This document shows, piece after piece, positions 46,757 to 56,126 of a stretch of 64,000 bases of DNA. The notes under the pieces were generated by a model. It saw only the letters and a list, made by a program, of their open reading frames with translations. It was not told the origin of the DNA and did no database searches. The stretch spans positions 2,356,001-2,420,000 of the forward strand of contig NZ_JAJOLP010000001.1 in the NCBI RefSeq assembly GCF_021129215.1, in the 5' to 3' direction. A program made the position numbers and the translations under genes. The stretch comes from Agromyces sp. S2-1-8. Lineage in GTDB: Bacteria; Actinomycetota; Actinomycetes; Actinomycetales; Microbacteriaceae. The number at the start of each line of letters is the position of its first letter. Within the stretch, counting starts at the first letter, position 1.

Positions 46757-49327
46757 CTACTGAGCCCCGCCCGAGAGCTCGCTGGCATCGCGGGCGCGCG
46801 CGGCGAGCGCGCGGTCGAGTTCGGCGAGGTGCTCCGTGACCGCGCGATGCATCGATGCGGGCTCGGGGTGGCGGGCCAGCCACGTGCGGGTGAGCTCGGC
46901 GAGCTCTGCGTCGATGAGCAGGGTCGGGAACAACCGCTTCGACAGGATCGACGCCATGTTGTAGCTGCGGTCGGCCCACACTCCGGGAAGCGCGGCGAAG
47001 TACTCGTGCACGACCGTCGCGAGCAGCTCGGGGGAGTTCGTGCGGCGCCAGCCGTCGGCGATCGCCCGGGCGACGTCGTTGGAGAGGCCCTCGTCGGTCA
47101 TCGCGCGCCGCCACGCGGCGTCCTTGACGGCTTGGTCGGGGCGGGCCGCCCGCGCGGTTTCCGCGAGCTGGCGACCTTTCGCGGTGTCGTCGGCCGCGAG
47201 CGCCGCGGCGATCTCGTCGTCGTCGCCCGCTCCGAGCGCCGATCGTGCGATGACGAGCTCCCAGCGGAGGTCGAGGTCGATCGCGAGCCCGTCGAGGGCG
47301 ATCGAGCCCTCGAGCAGGCTCCCGAGGACGTCGCCGTGCGCGTCGGTCGACGCGAGGCCGGTGAAGGCCTTGACGAACTGCAGCTGCGCGTCGGAGCCCG
47401 CCGGTGCGAGTTCGGCGAGGGCCCAGATGGCGTCGCCAGCCTCGGAGGCGAGGCGCTCGCGGTGCTCGTCGGCCAGGTAGCGCGACACGGCGTGGTCGAG
47501 CCTGGAGAGCGCGAGCGAACGTGCCGAGGACTGCGTCTCGTGCCCGATCGACGCGAGCACGAGACGCACGAAGGCGGCTGCGGGCAGTTCCGCGTCGCGC
47601 ACCGCATCCCAGGCGGAACCGAGCACGACGGCGCGGGCGACCGGGTCGGCGAGCTCGGCGAGGTGGTGCACCGCCGTGTCGAACGATCGTTCGTCGAGCC
47701 GCACCTTCGCGTAGGTCAGGTCGTCGTCGTTCACGAGCAGGAGGTCGGGCCGCGCTCTACCGATGAGCTCGGGCACCTCGGTCCGCGCGCCGTCGACGTC
47801 CAGTTCGGCGCGGAAGACCCGGTCGAGCCGGGAATCGTCGAGCTCGTAGCCGCCGAGCGCGACCCGGTGCGGGCGCAGCGTCGGATGCGACGAGGCCGCG
47901 GTCTGCACGATCGCCGCGGACGTGATGGTGCCCGAGGCGTCCGTCTCGATCTCGGCGCGCAGGGTGTTCACGCCGGCCGTCTCGAGCCACAGCTCCGACC
48001 AGCGTGTGAGCTCGCGCCCGCTCGCGGCCTCGAGCTCGTCGAGCAGGTCGCGCAGGGTCGCGTTGCCGCCCGAGTGCTTCGCGAGATAGGCGCCGACGCC
48101 GCGCTTGAACGCATCGAGGCCCACCCAGGCGACGAGCTGCTTCAGCACCGAGGCGCCCTTGTCGTAGGTGATCGCGTCGAAGTTGACCTCGACGTCCTCG
48201 AGGTCGCCGATCTCCGCGACGATCGGGTGCGTCGAGGGCAGCTGGTCCTGCTCGGCGGCGTGCGTCTTCTCGTCGTTCGCGAACGTCGACCAGACGCCCG
48301 TGAACTCGGTGACCTGCGACGTCGCGAGCGTCGACGCCCACGTCGCGAACGACTCGTTGAGCCAGAGGTCGTTCCACCACTTCATGGTCACCGAGTTGCC
48401 GAACCACATGTGACTGAGCTCGTGCAGCACCACGATGGCGCGCTGCTCGCGGCGAGCATCGGAGACGCGCGAGCGGAAGAGGTAGCCCTCGTTGAACGTC
48501 ACGGCACCGACGTTCTCCATCGCGCCCCAGTTGTACTCGGGCACGAAGATCTGGTCGTACTTGCCGTACGGGTACGGCACGCCGAACGCCTGCTCGTAGA
48601 AGCCCAGGCCCGCCTGCACGGTCGAGAACATCATCTCGGGGTCGGCGTACTGGGCGAGCGACGCACGCGTGAAGAGGCCGAGCGGCACGTCGCGGCCGTC
48701 GACGCTCGTGGCGCTGCCGCGCCAGCTCGCGTAGGGGCCTGCGATGATCGCGATGATGTAGCTCGAGATGACGGGGCCGGTCTCGAAGGCCCACGTCGCG
48801 ACCGCGGATGCCGCGGGGCCGGCGACCGGCTCGGGGGAGGGCGCGTTCGACAGCACCGTCCAGTGCGCCGGTGCCGTGATCGTGAAGCGCACGCCCGCCT
48901 TGAGATCGGGCTGGTCGAACACGGCGTAGACGCGATTCGCCTCGGCGACGGCGAACTCGGTGTAGAGGTACGTCTCGTCGTCGACGGGGTCGACGAAGCG
49001 GTGCAGGCCCTCGCCGGAATTCGTGTAGCGTGCGTCGGCGACGACGCGCAGCTCGTTCTCAACCTCGAGCTCGTCGAGACGGATGCGGGTGCCGTCGCTC
49101 ACCGTGGCGGGGTCGAGGACCCGCCCGTTGAGCACGACCTCGTGCACCCGGTCGGTGCAGGCCTCGATGAAGGTCGAGGCCCCGGCCACCCCGGTGAACC
49201 GTGCCGTCGTCTCGCTGCGGAACGTCGCGCCGTCGCCCGTGAGGTCGAGCACGACCTCGTAGCTCGGGGAGCCGACGATCGCCGCCCGCTCCTCGGCTTC
49301 GGTGCGGGTGAGGTTGGCAGCAGGCAT
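46757..49327 (-). CDS. pepN: Aminopeptidase N (M1 family), copy 1
   Basis: 856 residues. Zinc site HELSHMWFG (H302, H306) with E325 in WLNESFA gives HExxHx18E; exopeptidase GAMENVG loop just before it. N-terminal beta-sandwich (EVVLDLTGDGATFRSETTARF) and long C-terminal alpha-superhelix typical of the long M1 enzymes. It removes N-terminal residues from peptides. AAGGGA upstream of the ATG; a TAGGCT -10 is at 49360-49365. Same length as the paralogue at 53-56 kb. Confidence 0.95.
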   Translation of the reverse strand: MPAANLTRTEAEERAAIVGSPSYEVVLDLTGDGATFRSETTARFTGVAGASTFIEACTDRVHEVVLNGRVLDPATVSDGTRIRLDELEVENELRVVADARYTNSGEGLHRFVDPVDDETYLYTEFAVAEANRVYAVFDQPDLKAGVRFTITAPAHWTVLSNAPSPEPVAGPAASAVATWAFETGPVISSYIIAIIAGPYASWRGSATSVDGRDVPLGLFTRASLAQYADPEMMFSTVQAGLGFYEQAFGVPYPYGKYDQIFVPEYNWGAMENVGAVTFNEGYLFRSRVSDARREQRAIVVLHELSHMWFGNSVTMKWWNDLWLNESFATWASTLATSQVTEFTGVWSTFANDEKTHAAEQDQLPSTHPIVAEIGDLEDVEVNFDAITYDKGASVLKQLVAWVGLDAFKRGVGAYLAKHSGGNATLRDLLDELEAASGRELTRWSELWLETAGVNTLRAEIETDASGTITSAAIVQTAASSHPTLRPHRVALGGYELDDSRLDRVFRAELDVDGARTEVPELIGRARPDLLLVNDDDLTYAKVRLDERSFDTAVHHLAELADPVARAVVLGSAWDAVRDAELPAAAFVRLVLASIGHETQSSARSLALSRLDHAVSRYLADEHRERLASEAGDAIWALAELAPAGSDAQLQFVKAFTGLASTDAHGDVLGSLLEGSIALDGLAIDLDLRWELVIARSALGAGDDDEIAAALAADDTAKGRQLAETARAARPDQAVKDAAWRRAMTDEGLSNDVARAIADGWRRTNSPELLATVVHEYFAALPGVWADRSYNMASILSKRLFPTLLIDAELAELTRTWLARHPEPASMHRAVTEHLAELDRALAARARDASELSGGAQ

Positions 49328-49380
49328 GGACGATCCCTTCGTAGCGATGGCGCCAAGCCAGCCTAGCGATGCACGTGGCG

Positions 49381-50094
49381 TCAGCCGTGCGCGTCGAGGA
49401 GGCCGGATTCGTACGCGAGGATGACGAGCTGCACCCGGTCCCTGGCACCGGTCTTCTGCAGCACTCGCCCGACGTGGGTCTTCACGGTCGACTCCGAGAG
49501 GAAGAACCGCTCGGAGAGCTCGGTGTTGTTGAGCCCCTCGGCGATCCCGACGAGGATCTCCCGCTCGCGCGCGGTGAGCGCGTCGAGCGGACCGGCCGGC
49601 GAGGCGCCGTCGGGGCGTGCCGGCTCCGTCGGCAGCTCGGCTGCGAAGAGCTCGAGCATGCGCCGGGTCACCCGCGGCGACAGCGTCGCCTCGCCCTCGT
49701 GCACCGTACGGATCGCGGCGACGAGTTCATTCGGCCGCACATCCTTCAGCAGGAAGCCGCTCGCCCCCGCCCGGATCGCGGCGAACGCGTACTCGTCGAG
49801 ATCGAATGTCGTGAGCACGATGACGCGGGTCCCGGGATGGCTCGCCGTCACCTCGGCGGTGGCGGTGATGCCGTCGACGCCGGGCATCCGCACGTCCATC
49901 AGCAGCACGTCGATCTCGGTCGCGTCGGCGAGCTCGACCGCGGCGCGGCCGTCGCCGGCCTCGCCGACCACGTCGATGCCGGGCTCCGCGTCGAGCACCA
50001 GCCGGAATCCGGTCCGGACGAGCGCCTGGTCGTCGACGAGGGCGACGCGCACCGGCGCCGTCGGGGAAGCGGTCTGCGGTGATGCGTCGGTCAT
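49381..50094 (-). CDS. NarL/FixJ-type response regulator
   Basis: 237 residues. Receiver domain VRVALVDDQALVRTGFRLVL with phospho-acceptor Asp in DVLLMDVRMPGVDG and lysine in GFLLKDVRP; C-terminal LuxR helix-turn-helix LTAREREILVGIAEGLNNTELSERFFLSESTVKTHV. Its ATG overlaps the kinase stop by four bases, so the pair is one two-component system. Target genes are unknown, but the adjacent ABC-2 exporter is a likely one. Confidence 0.94.
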   Translation of the reverse strand: MTDASPQTASPTAPVRVALVDDQALVRTGFRLVLDAEPGIDVVGEAGDGRAAVELADATEIDVLLMDVRMPGVDGITATAEVTASHPGTRVIVLTTFDLDEYAFAAIRAGASGFLLKDVRPNELVAAIRTVHEGEATLSPRVTRRMLELFAAELPTEPARPDGASPAGPLDALTAREREILVGIAEGLNNTELSERFFLSESTVKTHVGRVLQKTGARDRVQLVILAYESGLLDAHG

Positions 50095-51491
50095 TCGGCG
50101 TCCTCGTTCGGGATCGTCGGGCGGTCGTGGGAGTCGGCGGAGCCGGGCCGTTCCGGGACTCCGGGGAAGCCCCGGCCATCGGTGGGCTCGGACGCGTCGT
50201 CACCGCGGTGAGGGGCCGAGGCATCCGTGGCCGGTCTGGGGTGGAGCGTCGCCCGCAGTCGCCAGCCTCGTCCATCCCGCGGGCCGGCCTCGAGCGAGCC
50301 GCCGTAGAGGGCGACGCGCTCGCGGAGGCCGGCGAGACCGCGACCGGCTCCGCGAGTGGACGGCATGGCATCGGTGGTCTCGGCGGGTGCGTCGTCGTCG
50401 ACGACGACTTCGACGGCTCCCGGGGCGTATTCGATGCGGACGTCGACCTGGTGCGCCCGCTCGCCGTGGCGCAGCGCGTTCGTGAGCCCCTCCTGCACGA
50501 TGCGGTAGATCGCCAGTCCGAGCGCGGGGTCGGGGGCGGGCGCGCCGATCGTCGTGAGGCCCACGGGGAGCCCCGCGTCACGGAACCCGTCGACGAGCTC
50601 GGGGATCGCGGCGAGCCCCGGCTGCGGCGCCCGTTCGGCCGGCTCGGTGCCCGGCTCGGCGAGCACACCGAGCATCCGCCGCATCTCGCCGAGCGCATCC
50701 CGGCCGGTCTCGGCCACGCTCCGCATGACGTCGGCAGCCCGTTCAGGGTCGCGTGCGACGGTCGCGGCCGCACCGTCGGCGAGGGTCACCATGACGGTGA
50801 GCCCGTGCGAGACGATGTCGTGCAGCTCGCGGGCGATGCGGGCGCGCTCGGCGGCCGCTGCGAGCTGCGCCTGCTGGTCGCGCTCGCGCGCGAGGTCGTG
50901 GGCGCGGGCGATCAACGCCTCGAGGTAGCGCCGCCGGTTGCCGGTGGTGACGCCGATGAGCGTCGCGATCAGCAGTATCACGGTGTACTGCGACGATGCG
51001 GCGACCGGTCCGCCGGGAAACACCGCCGACGTCCACGCCTCGACGTACGAGCTGGCGACGGCCACGAGCACCGAGGCGCCGAAGCCGATCCACGCCGATC
51101 TCGTCGATCGGTAGACGCCGAGACCGTAGAGCGCGAACAGCATGGGGAAGATGTCGCTCTGGCCGAAGGGCGAGACGATGATGCAGACGAGCCAGGCGAC
51201 GCCCATCACGAGCCAGGGCCTGGTTCGGCGGAACAGCAGCAGCGCGGCGCCGCCCAGTGCGATGCCGACCAGTTGCAGCACCGTCGACCAGAGCGGCGGC
51301 TCGGGGTCGTCGCTCGCCATCACGATCGCGGCAATGAACGTCGGGACGACGTACACCGCCGTGATCAGCGAGTCGGTCAGTCGTGGATGCCTCGCCCAGA
51401 ACTGCCTGATCACTCCGGGCGGCTTCGGCAGACGGAGTTCTCCCCCGACCGCCGAAGCCGGGCGGCCGGGGGAGAACGGTGCTTCCGTCAT
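50091..51491 (-). CDS. Sensor histidine kinase (HisKA_3/DesK type)
   Basis: 466 residues. Several N-terminal helices (about residues 40-180), then the HisKA_3 phospho-acceptor ARELHDIVSHGLTVMVTLADGA and an HATPase with GRGLAGLRERVALYGGSLEA. Forms a pair with the downstream response regulator. It probably has its own -10, TAGAGT at 51499-51504, seven bases before the ATG and overlapping the stop of the ABC permease gene. Confidence 0.93.
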   Translation of the reverse strand: MTEAPFSPGRPASAVGGELRLPKPPGVIRQFWARHPRLTDSLITAVYVVPTFIAAIVMASDDPEPPLWSTVLQLVGIALGGAALLLFRRTRPWLVMGVAWLVCIIVSPFGQSDIFPMLFALYGLGVYRSTRSAWIGFGASVLVAVASSYVEAWTSAVFPGGPVAASSQYTVILLIATLIGVTTGNRRRYLEALIARAHDLARERDQQAQLAAAAERARIARELHDIVSHGLTVMVTLADGAAATVARDPERAADVMRSVAETGRDALGEMRRMLGVLAEPGTEPAERAPQPGLAAIPELVDGFRDAGLPVGLTTIGAPAPDPALGLAIYRIVQEGLTNALRHGERAHQVDVRIEYAPGAVEVVVDDDAPAETTDAMPSTRGAGRGLAGLRERVALYGGSLEAGPRDGRGWRLRATLHPRPATDASAPHRGDDASEPTDGRGFPGVPERPGSADSHDRPTIPNEDAE

Positions 51492-51498
51492 AGGCAGG

Positions 51499-51504
51499 AC
51501 TCTA
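51499..51504 (-). promoter_or_regulatory. -10 element of possible leaderless promoter for the sensor kinase
   Basis: TAGAGT (minus strand) seven bases before the kinase ATG; its TAG is the stop codon of the ABC permease gene (51502-51504). Confidence 0.5.
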
Positions 51505-52350
51505 CGCGTCCCTGCGCTTCAGGAGCACCGAGGCGCCGGCGATGGAGACCCCCACCCACGCCAGCACGACCAGGAGGCTCTGCCAGGCGTTCGGGCCCAC
51601 GATCGCCGAGTCCTCGGCGCCGATCGCCATGAACATCGTCATGCCCGACGACGACAGCAGGTACGGGATGGCGTCGTGCGCCCAGTCGGCCGGGATGAGC
51701 TGCAGCACCGTCGGCAGCAGCAGCAGCAGGCCGAGCACGGCGGCGATGCCACCTGCGCTCGACCGGATGATCGTGCCGACCCCGAGGGCGAACACCGCGA
51801 CGAGCGCGAGGTACAGGGCGCCGCCGGCGAGCGTGAGGAGCGTGTCGGCGTCGAGCAGTTCGAGGTCGGTGCCGAACACGATCGTCGCGGTCAGGTATGC
51901 GCCCAGGTTGGCGAGCATGCCGATGACGAACGTCGCCACGAACAGCACGACGCCCTTCGCGGCGAGGGCGGGCAGGCGCTGCGGCACGGCCGTGAGCGTC
52001 GAGCGGATCATGCCGGTCGTGTACTCGCCGCTGATGACGAGCACGCCGAGCACGCCGACGACGAGCTGGCCGAAGTAGACGCCGAAGGTCGAGGCCTGCA
52101 TCACGAGCTCGTGCTGCTGCTCCACGGGAGCGCCGTCGATGTCCATGCCGCCGCCCATGCCGTTCACCATGCTGAGCGACATGAGCAGCGCCATGCCGAG
52201 CGAGATCGCGATCACGATGAGGTACGACCAGACGGTCGAGCGCAGGCTCCGCAGCTTGATCCATTCGGACGAGAGCACGCCGCCGAACGTGAGGCGGGTC
52301 GAGCGCGCGCCCTGCGCTGGGTGCGTCGCGGTCGGGGTGATCGTGGTCAT
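51502..52350 (-). CDS. ABC-2 type transporter permease
   Basis: 282 residues, about six helices. N-terminal LTFGGVLSSEWIKLRSLRSTVWSYLIVIAISLGMALL, a hallmark of ABC-2 permeases with the cytoplasmic lead-in and first helix, and an extracellular loop before VGVLGVLVISGEYTTGMIRSTLTAVPQR, a conserved coupling segment. The ATPase stop overlaps its ATG by four bases. Substrate unknown; small drug/antibiotic exporters of this layout are common next to two-component systems. Confidence 0.9.
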   Translation of the reverse strand: MTTITPTATHPAQGARSTRLTFGGVLSSEWIKLRSLRSTVWSYLIVIAISLGMALLMSLSMVNGMGGGMDIDGAPVEQQHELVMQASTFGVYFGQLVVGVLGVLVISGEYTTGMIRSTLTAVPQRLPALAAKGVVLFVATFVIGMLANLGAYLTATIVFGTDLELLDADTLLTLAGGALYLALVAVFALGVGTIIRSSAGGIAAVLGLLLLLPTVLQLIPADWAHDAIPYLLSSSGMTMFMAIGAEDSAIVGPNAWQSLLVVLAWVGVSIAGASVLLKRRDA

Positions 52351-53258
52351 CGGACGGCCTCCGTACGGTATTCGACGGCGTCGGCGGTGAGGGCCATGTA
52401 GGCCTCCTCCAGCGACGCGTTCTGCGGGGTGAGTTCGTGGACGGCGAGGCCGTGCGCGGCGGCGAGGTCGCCGATCCCGGCCGCCTCGACGCCCGTGACC
52501 TCGAGCACGCCGGCTTCGGATCGGAGCACGGCGACCTCGGGCGCTGCGAGCAGGTCGGCGAGTTGCGACGCGTGCGGCGATCGCACGCGGACGCGGGGAC
52601 GCGTGCCTCCGGCCACGATCTCGTCGACGGGCGCGTCGGCGATGATCTCGCCGCGGCCGAGCACGATCAGGTGATCGGCGGTCTGCGCCATCTCGCTCAT
52701 GAGGTGCGACGAGAGGAAGACGGTGCGGCCTTCGCCGGCGAGGTGGCGGACGAACTGGCGCACCCAGAGCACGCCCTCGGGGTCGAGCCCGTTGACCGGC
52801 TCGTCGAGGATGAGGGTCGAGGGGTCGCCGAGCATCGCCGCGGCGATGCCCAGTCGCTGGCCCATGCCGAGCGAGAAGCCGCCGACGCGCTTGCGGGCGA
52901 CCGACTCGAGGCCGGTGAGCTCGATGACCTCGCGCACGCGGCGCTTGCCGATGCCGTGGGTCGCCGCCATCGCGAGCAGGTGGTTCTCGGCTGTGCGGCC
53001 GGTGTGCACGGCCTTCGCGTCGAGGAGCGCACCGACCTCGTGGAGGGGTGCGCGGTGCGCGGCGTACGGCTTGCCCCCGACGGTGACGGTGCCGGCGCTC
53101 GGGCGGTCGAGGCCGACGATCATGCGCATCGTGGTCGACTTGCCGGCGCCGTTCGGACCGAGGAACCCGGTGACCTGGCCGGGCCGCACGGTGAACGTGA
53201 TGTCGTTGACGGCCGTCTTCTGGCCGTAGCGCTTGGTGAGCGCGGTTGCGGTGATCAT
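52347..53258 (-). CDS. ABC transporter ATP-binding protein
   Basis: 303 residues. Walker A GPNGAGKSTTMRMIVGL, signature FSLGMGQRLGIAAAML (LxLGQ-type variant), Walker B TLILDEPVNGLDPEG, H-loop VFLSSHLMSEM; a C-terminal extension of the DrrA/CcmA class. Forms an exporter with the next gene's permease. ATG is seven bases after TAGCGT, i.e. probably leaderless. Confidence 0.93.
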   Translation of the reverse strand: MITATALTKRYGQKTAVNDITFTVRPGQVTGFLGPNGAGKSTTMRMIVGLDRPSAGTVTVGGKPYAAHRAPLHEVGALLDAKAVHTGRTAENHLLAMAATHGIGKRRVREVIELTGLESVARKRVGGFSLGMGQRLGIAAAMLGDPSTLILDEPVNGLDPEGVLWVRQFVRHLAGEGRTVFLSSHLMSEMAQTADHLIVLGRGEIIADAPVDEIVAGGTRPRVRVRSPHASQLADLLAAPEVAVLRSEAGVLEVTGVEAAGIGDLAAAHGLAVHELTPQNASLEEAYMALTADAVEYRTEAVR

Positions 53259-53265
53259 GCCTTCG

Positions 53266-53271
53266 ACGCTA
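53266..53271 (-). promoter_or_regulatory. -10 element of leaderless promoter for the ABC exporter genes
   Basis: TAGCGT (minus strand) seven bases before the ATG of the ATPase gene. The spacer has GAAGG, so a short leader with ribosome site is an alternative. Confidence 0.5.
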
Positions 53272-53313
53272 CGGATGCGACCGCCTCCGGCGCATCGGCC
53301 GCGGGAATGGTTC

Positions 53314-53357
53314 GGGGCGGCGGCGGGTGGTACCGGGGTACCACTCGCCGCCGCCCC
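53314..53357 (-). terminator. Long hairpin after the second pepN
   Basis: A 44-base near-perfect palindrome (arms of 21 bases with one mispaired position, two-base centre GG), 18 bases after the stop of the pepN gene read leftward. It probably terminates that transcript. There is no U-run. Confidence 0.6.
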
Positions 53358-53375
53358 GGTGAGGCCGCGGTGCGA

Positions 53376-55946
53376 CTACTGCGCGTCGCGCGCCTGCGCG
53401 GCGAGCGCGCGCTCGACACCGGCGACATTCTCGATCACGAGACGGCGCAGGGCCGGCGCGGCATCGGTGTTCTGGTCGAGCCAGGCGTGGCTCGCGTCGA
53501 CGAGCTCGCGGTTCGCGAGCGTGGCGGGGTAGAGCAGCTCGACGAGCTTCTCGGCGATCGCGTAGCTGCGGGCCTTCCAGACCTCGCCGATCATGCCGAA
53601 GTAGCGCTCGATGAAGGGCGCGAGCAGCGACTGTTCGTCGGCGCGCACGAAGCCGGCGGCGGTCGTGCGGACGACCGAATTCGTCGCGGTGTCGGCGACG
53701 ACGATCGAGTCCCACGCGCGCTGCTTGCCCGCGGCGGTCGGCATCGCCGCACGGGCGTGCGCCGCCGACTCCTGGCCCGTCGCGGTCTTGTCGGTGGCGA
53801 GTCGGGCGTCGATCTCGGCATCGCCGGCGCGGCCCGCGGCGACGAGCGCGATGAGCAGCTCCCAGCCGAGGTCTGTGTCGATGTCGAGCCCGTCGAGCGA
53901 GATCGAGCCGTCGAAGAGACCGGCGAGGGCGTCGACCTGGGTGCCGGCCTCGGCGATCGCGGCGAACGACTTCACGAACTGGAACTGCGCGTCGCTGCCG
54001 GCCTCGGCCTGCTGTGCGAGCTGCCAGAACCCGTCGGCGAGCGTGCGGCGCGCGTCGGCGCGGTGCTCGGGTGCGACGTACGAGCTCGCGGCGAGCTGCG
54101 CGTTCGCGAGGATGATGCGCAGCGTCGTCGACTCGGTCTCGCTCGCGATGTTGCCGAGCACGAGGTCGAGGTAGTCGCTCGCGCTCGTCTCGGCGTCGCG
54201 CGTCGCGTCCCAGACGCTCGACCAGACCAGCGCGCGGGCGAGCGGGTCCTCGATCTTCGAGAGGTTCGCGATCGCGACCTTCTGCGATGCCTCGTCGAGG
54301 CGGATCTTCGCGTAGGCGAGGTCGTCGTCGTTGAGGAGCACGAGGTCGGGGCGAGCGAGACCCGAGAGCTCGGCGACCACGGTGCGCTCGCCGTCGACGT
54401 CGAGCTCGACGCGGTGCTCGCGCACCAGCTTGCCGTCCTTCAGGTTGTAGAAGCCGATCGCGAGGCGGTGCGGTCGGATGGTCGGGTAGTCGGGGTGCGC
54501 CGACTGCAGCACCGTGAACGACGTGATCGCGCCCGAGTCATCCGTCTCGATCTCGGGGCGCAGCGTGTTGACGCCCGCCGTCTCGAGCCACAGCTTCGAC
54601 CAGCCCGACAGGTCGCGGCCCGAGGCGACCTCGAGCTCGGCGAGCAGGTCGGCGAGGGTCGTGTTGCCCCACGCGTGCTTCTTGAAGTACGCCGAGACGC
54701 CAGTGAAGAACGCGTCGATGCCGACCCAGGCGGCGAGCTGCTTCAGCACCGAGCCGCCCTTGGCGTACGTGATGCCGTCGAAGTTCACGAGCACGTCTTC
54801 GAGGTCGCGGATCTCGGCGACGATCGGGTGGGTCGAGGGCAGCTGGTCCTGGCGGTACGCCCAGCTCTTCTCCATCGAGTTGAACGTCGTCCACGCGTGG
54901 TGCCACTCGGTCGCCTCGGCGGTCGCGATCGTCGAGGCCCACTCGGCGAACGACTCGTTGAGCCACAGGTCGTTCCACCACTTCATCGTGACGAGGTCGC
55001 CGAACCACATGTGCGCGAGCTCGTGCAGGATCGTGACGACCCGGCGCTCCTTGATGGCATCGGTCACCTTGGAACGGAAGACGTAGACCTCGGTGAAGGT
55101 GACGCACCCGGCGTTCTCCATCGCGCCCGCGTTGTACTCGGGCACGAAGAGCTGGTCGTACTTCGTGAAGGGATAGGGCACGTCGAACTTCTGCTCGAAG
55201 TACTCGAAGCCCTGCTTCGTCTTCTCGAAGATGTAGTCGGCGTCGAGGTACTGCGACAGGCTCTTGCGGCTGAACACGCCGAGCGGGATGACGCGGCCGT
55301 CGCGCGAGATGAGCTCGTCGCGCACGACGTCGTAGGGGCCGGCGACGAGCGCCGTGATGTAGCTCGAGATGCGATGGGTGGGCTCGAACGACCACGTCGC
55401 CGTCGAGACGTCGTCGGCGCGGCGGCCCGACGGGTGCAGCTCGGGCTCGGGCGTCGGCATGTTCGAGACGACCTGCCAGTGCGACGGGGCCGTGACGGTG
55501 AACGTGAATGCGGCCTTCAGGTCGGGCTGCTCGAACACGGCGAACATGCGGCGCGAGTCGGGCACCTCGAACTGGGTGTAGAGGTACACCTCGCCGTCGG
55601 CGGGGTCGACGAAGCGGTGCAGGCCCTCGCCGGTGTTCATGTATCGCCCGTCGGCCTCGACGACGAGCACGTTCTGCGCTTGGAGGTTCGGCAGCTGGAT
55701 GCGCACGCCGTCGCTCACCTCGGCCGGGTCGAGCTCGACCCCGTTGAGGGTGACCGAGTGCACGGTCGCGGTGATCGCGTCGATGAACGTCGAGGCGCCG
55801 GGCGTGGCCGCGTCGAACCGCACGGTCGTGGTGGTCTTGAAGACCTCGGGGCCGACGGTGACGTCGAGCACGACGTCGTAGTCGTGCACCGTGACGAGCG
55901 CGGCGCGCTCCTCGGCTTCGAGTCGGGTGAGGTTCTCTCCGGGCAC
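53376..55946 (-). CDS. pepN: Aminopeptidase N (M1 family), copy 2
   Basis: 856 residues with GTG at 55944-55946 (VPGENLTRLEAEERAALV), chosen for the AAGGAGCGCAC ribosome site; an upstream ATG at 55991 would lack one. Zinc site HELAHMWFG (H308, H312) and E331 in WLNESFA; GAMENAG substrate loop. Clearly a paralogue of the gene at 46.8-49.3 kb, similar throughout and of equal length, but diverged in the C-terminal helical part. Its -10 (TAGGCT, 56000-56005) shares the flanking GCTAGGCTGG with the other copy. Confidence 0.95.
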   Translation of the reverse strand: MPGENLTRLEAEERAALVTVHDYDVVLDVTVGPEVFKTTTTVRFDAATPGASTFIDAITATVHSVTLNGVELDPAEVSDGVRIQLPNLQAQNVLVVEADGRYMNTGEGLHRFVDPADGEVYLYTQFEVPDSRRMFAVFEQPDLKAAFTFTVTAPSHWQVVSNMPTPEPELHPSGRRADDVSTATWSFEPTHRISSYITALVAGPYDVVRDELISRDGRVIPLGVFSRKSLSQYLDADYIFEKTKQGFEYFEQKFDVPYPFTKYDQLFVPEYNAGAMENAGCVTFTEVYVFRSKVTDAIKERRVVTILHELAHMWFGDLVTMKWWNDLWLNESFAEWASTIATAEATEWHHAWTTFNSMEKSWAYRQDQLPSTHPIVAEIRDLEDVLVNFDGITYAKGGSVLKQLAAWVGIDAFFTGVSAYFKKHAWGNTTLADLLAELEVASGRDLSGWSKLWLETAGVNTLRPEIETDDSGAITSFTVLQSAHPDYPTIRPHRLAIGFYNLKDGKLVREHRVELDVDGERTVVAELSGLARPDLVLLNDDDLAYAKIRLDEASQKVAIANLSKIEDPLARALVWSSVWDATRDAETSASDYLDLVLGNIASETESTTLRIILANAQLAASSYVAPEHRADARRTLADGFWQLAQQAEAGSDAQFQFVKSFAAIAEAGTQVDALAGLFDGSISLDGLDIDTDLGWELLIALVAAGRAGDAEIDARLATDKTATGQESAAHARAAMPTAAGKQRAWDSIVVADTATNSVVRTTAAGFVRADEQSLLAPFIERYFGMIGEVWKARSYAIAEKLVELLYPATLANRELVDASHAWLDQNTDAAPALRRLVIENVAGVERALAAQARDAQ

Positions 55947-56126
55947 GTGCGCTCCTTCGCAAGTATCGACGCGGCTCGTGGCCGCAGGCAACGCGTCCCA
56001 GCCTAGCCCTCGGGCCGTCGGTGGAGTAGCCGGATGATCGGCACGGTCGCCTCAACCGCGCACGATCGACACGACCGCTGCGCCGAAGGCCGGGAGGGCG
56101 ACCGGGGACGGGCGCCGCCGATCACC

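Noticed and set aside
47679..47694. TCGAAC-GATC-GTTCGT, close to an actinobacterial LexA/SOS box
   Set aside because: It lies in the middle of pepN copy 1, encoding part of a normal helix, with no promoter nearby, so it is most likely chance.
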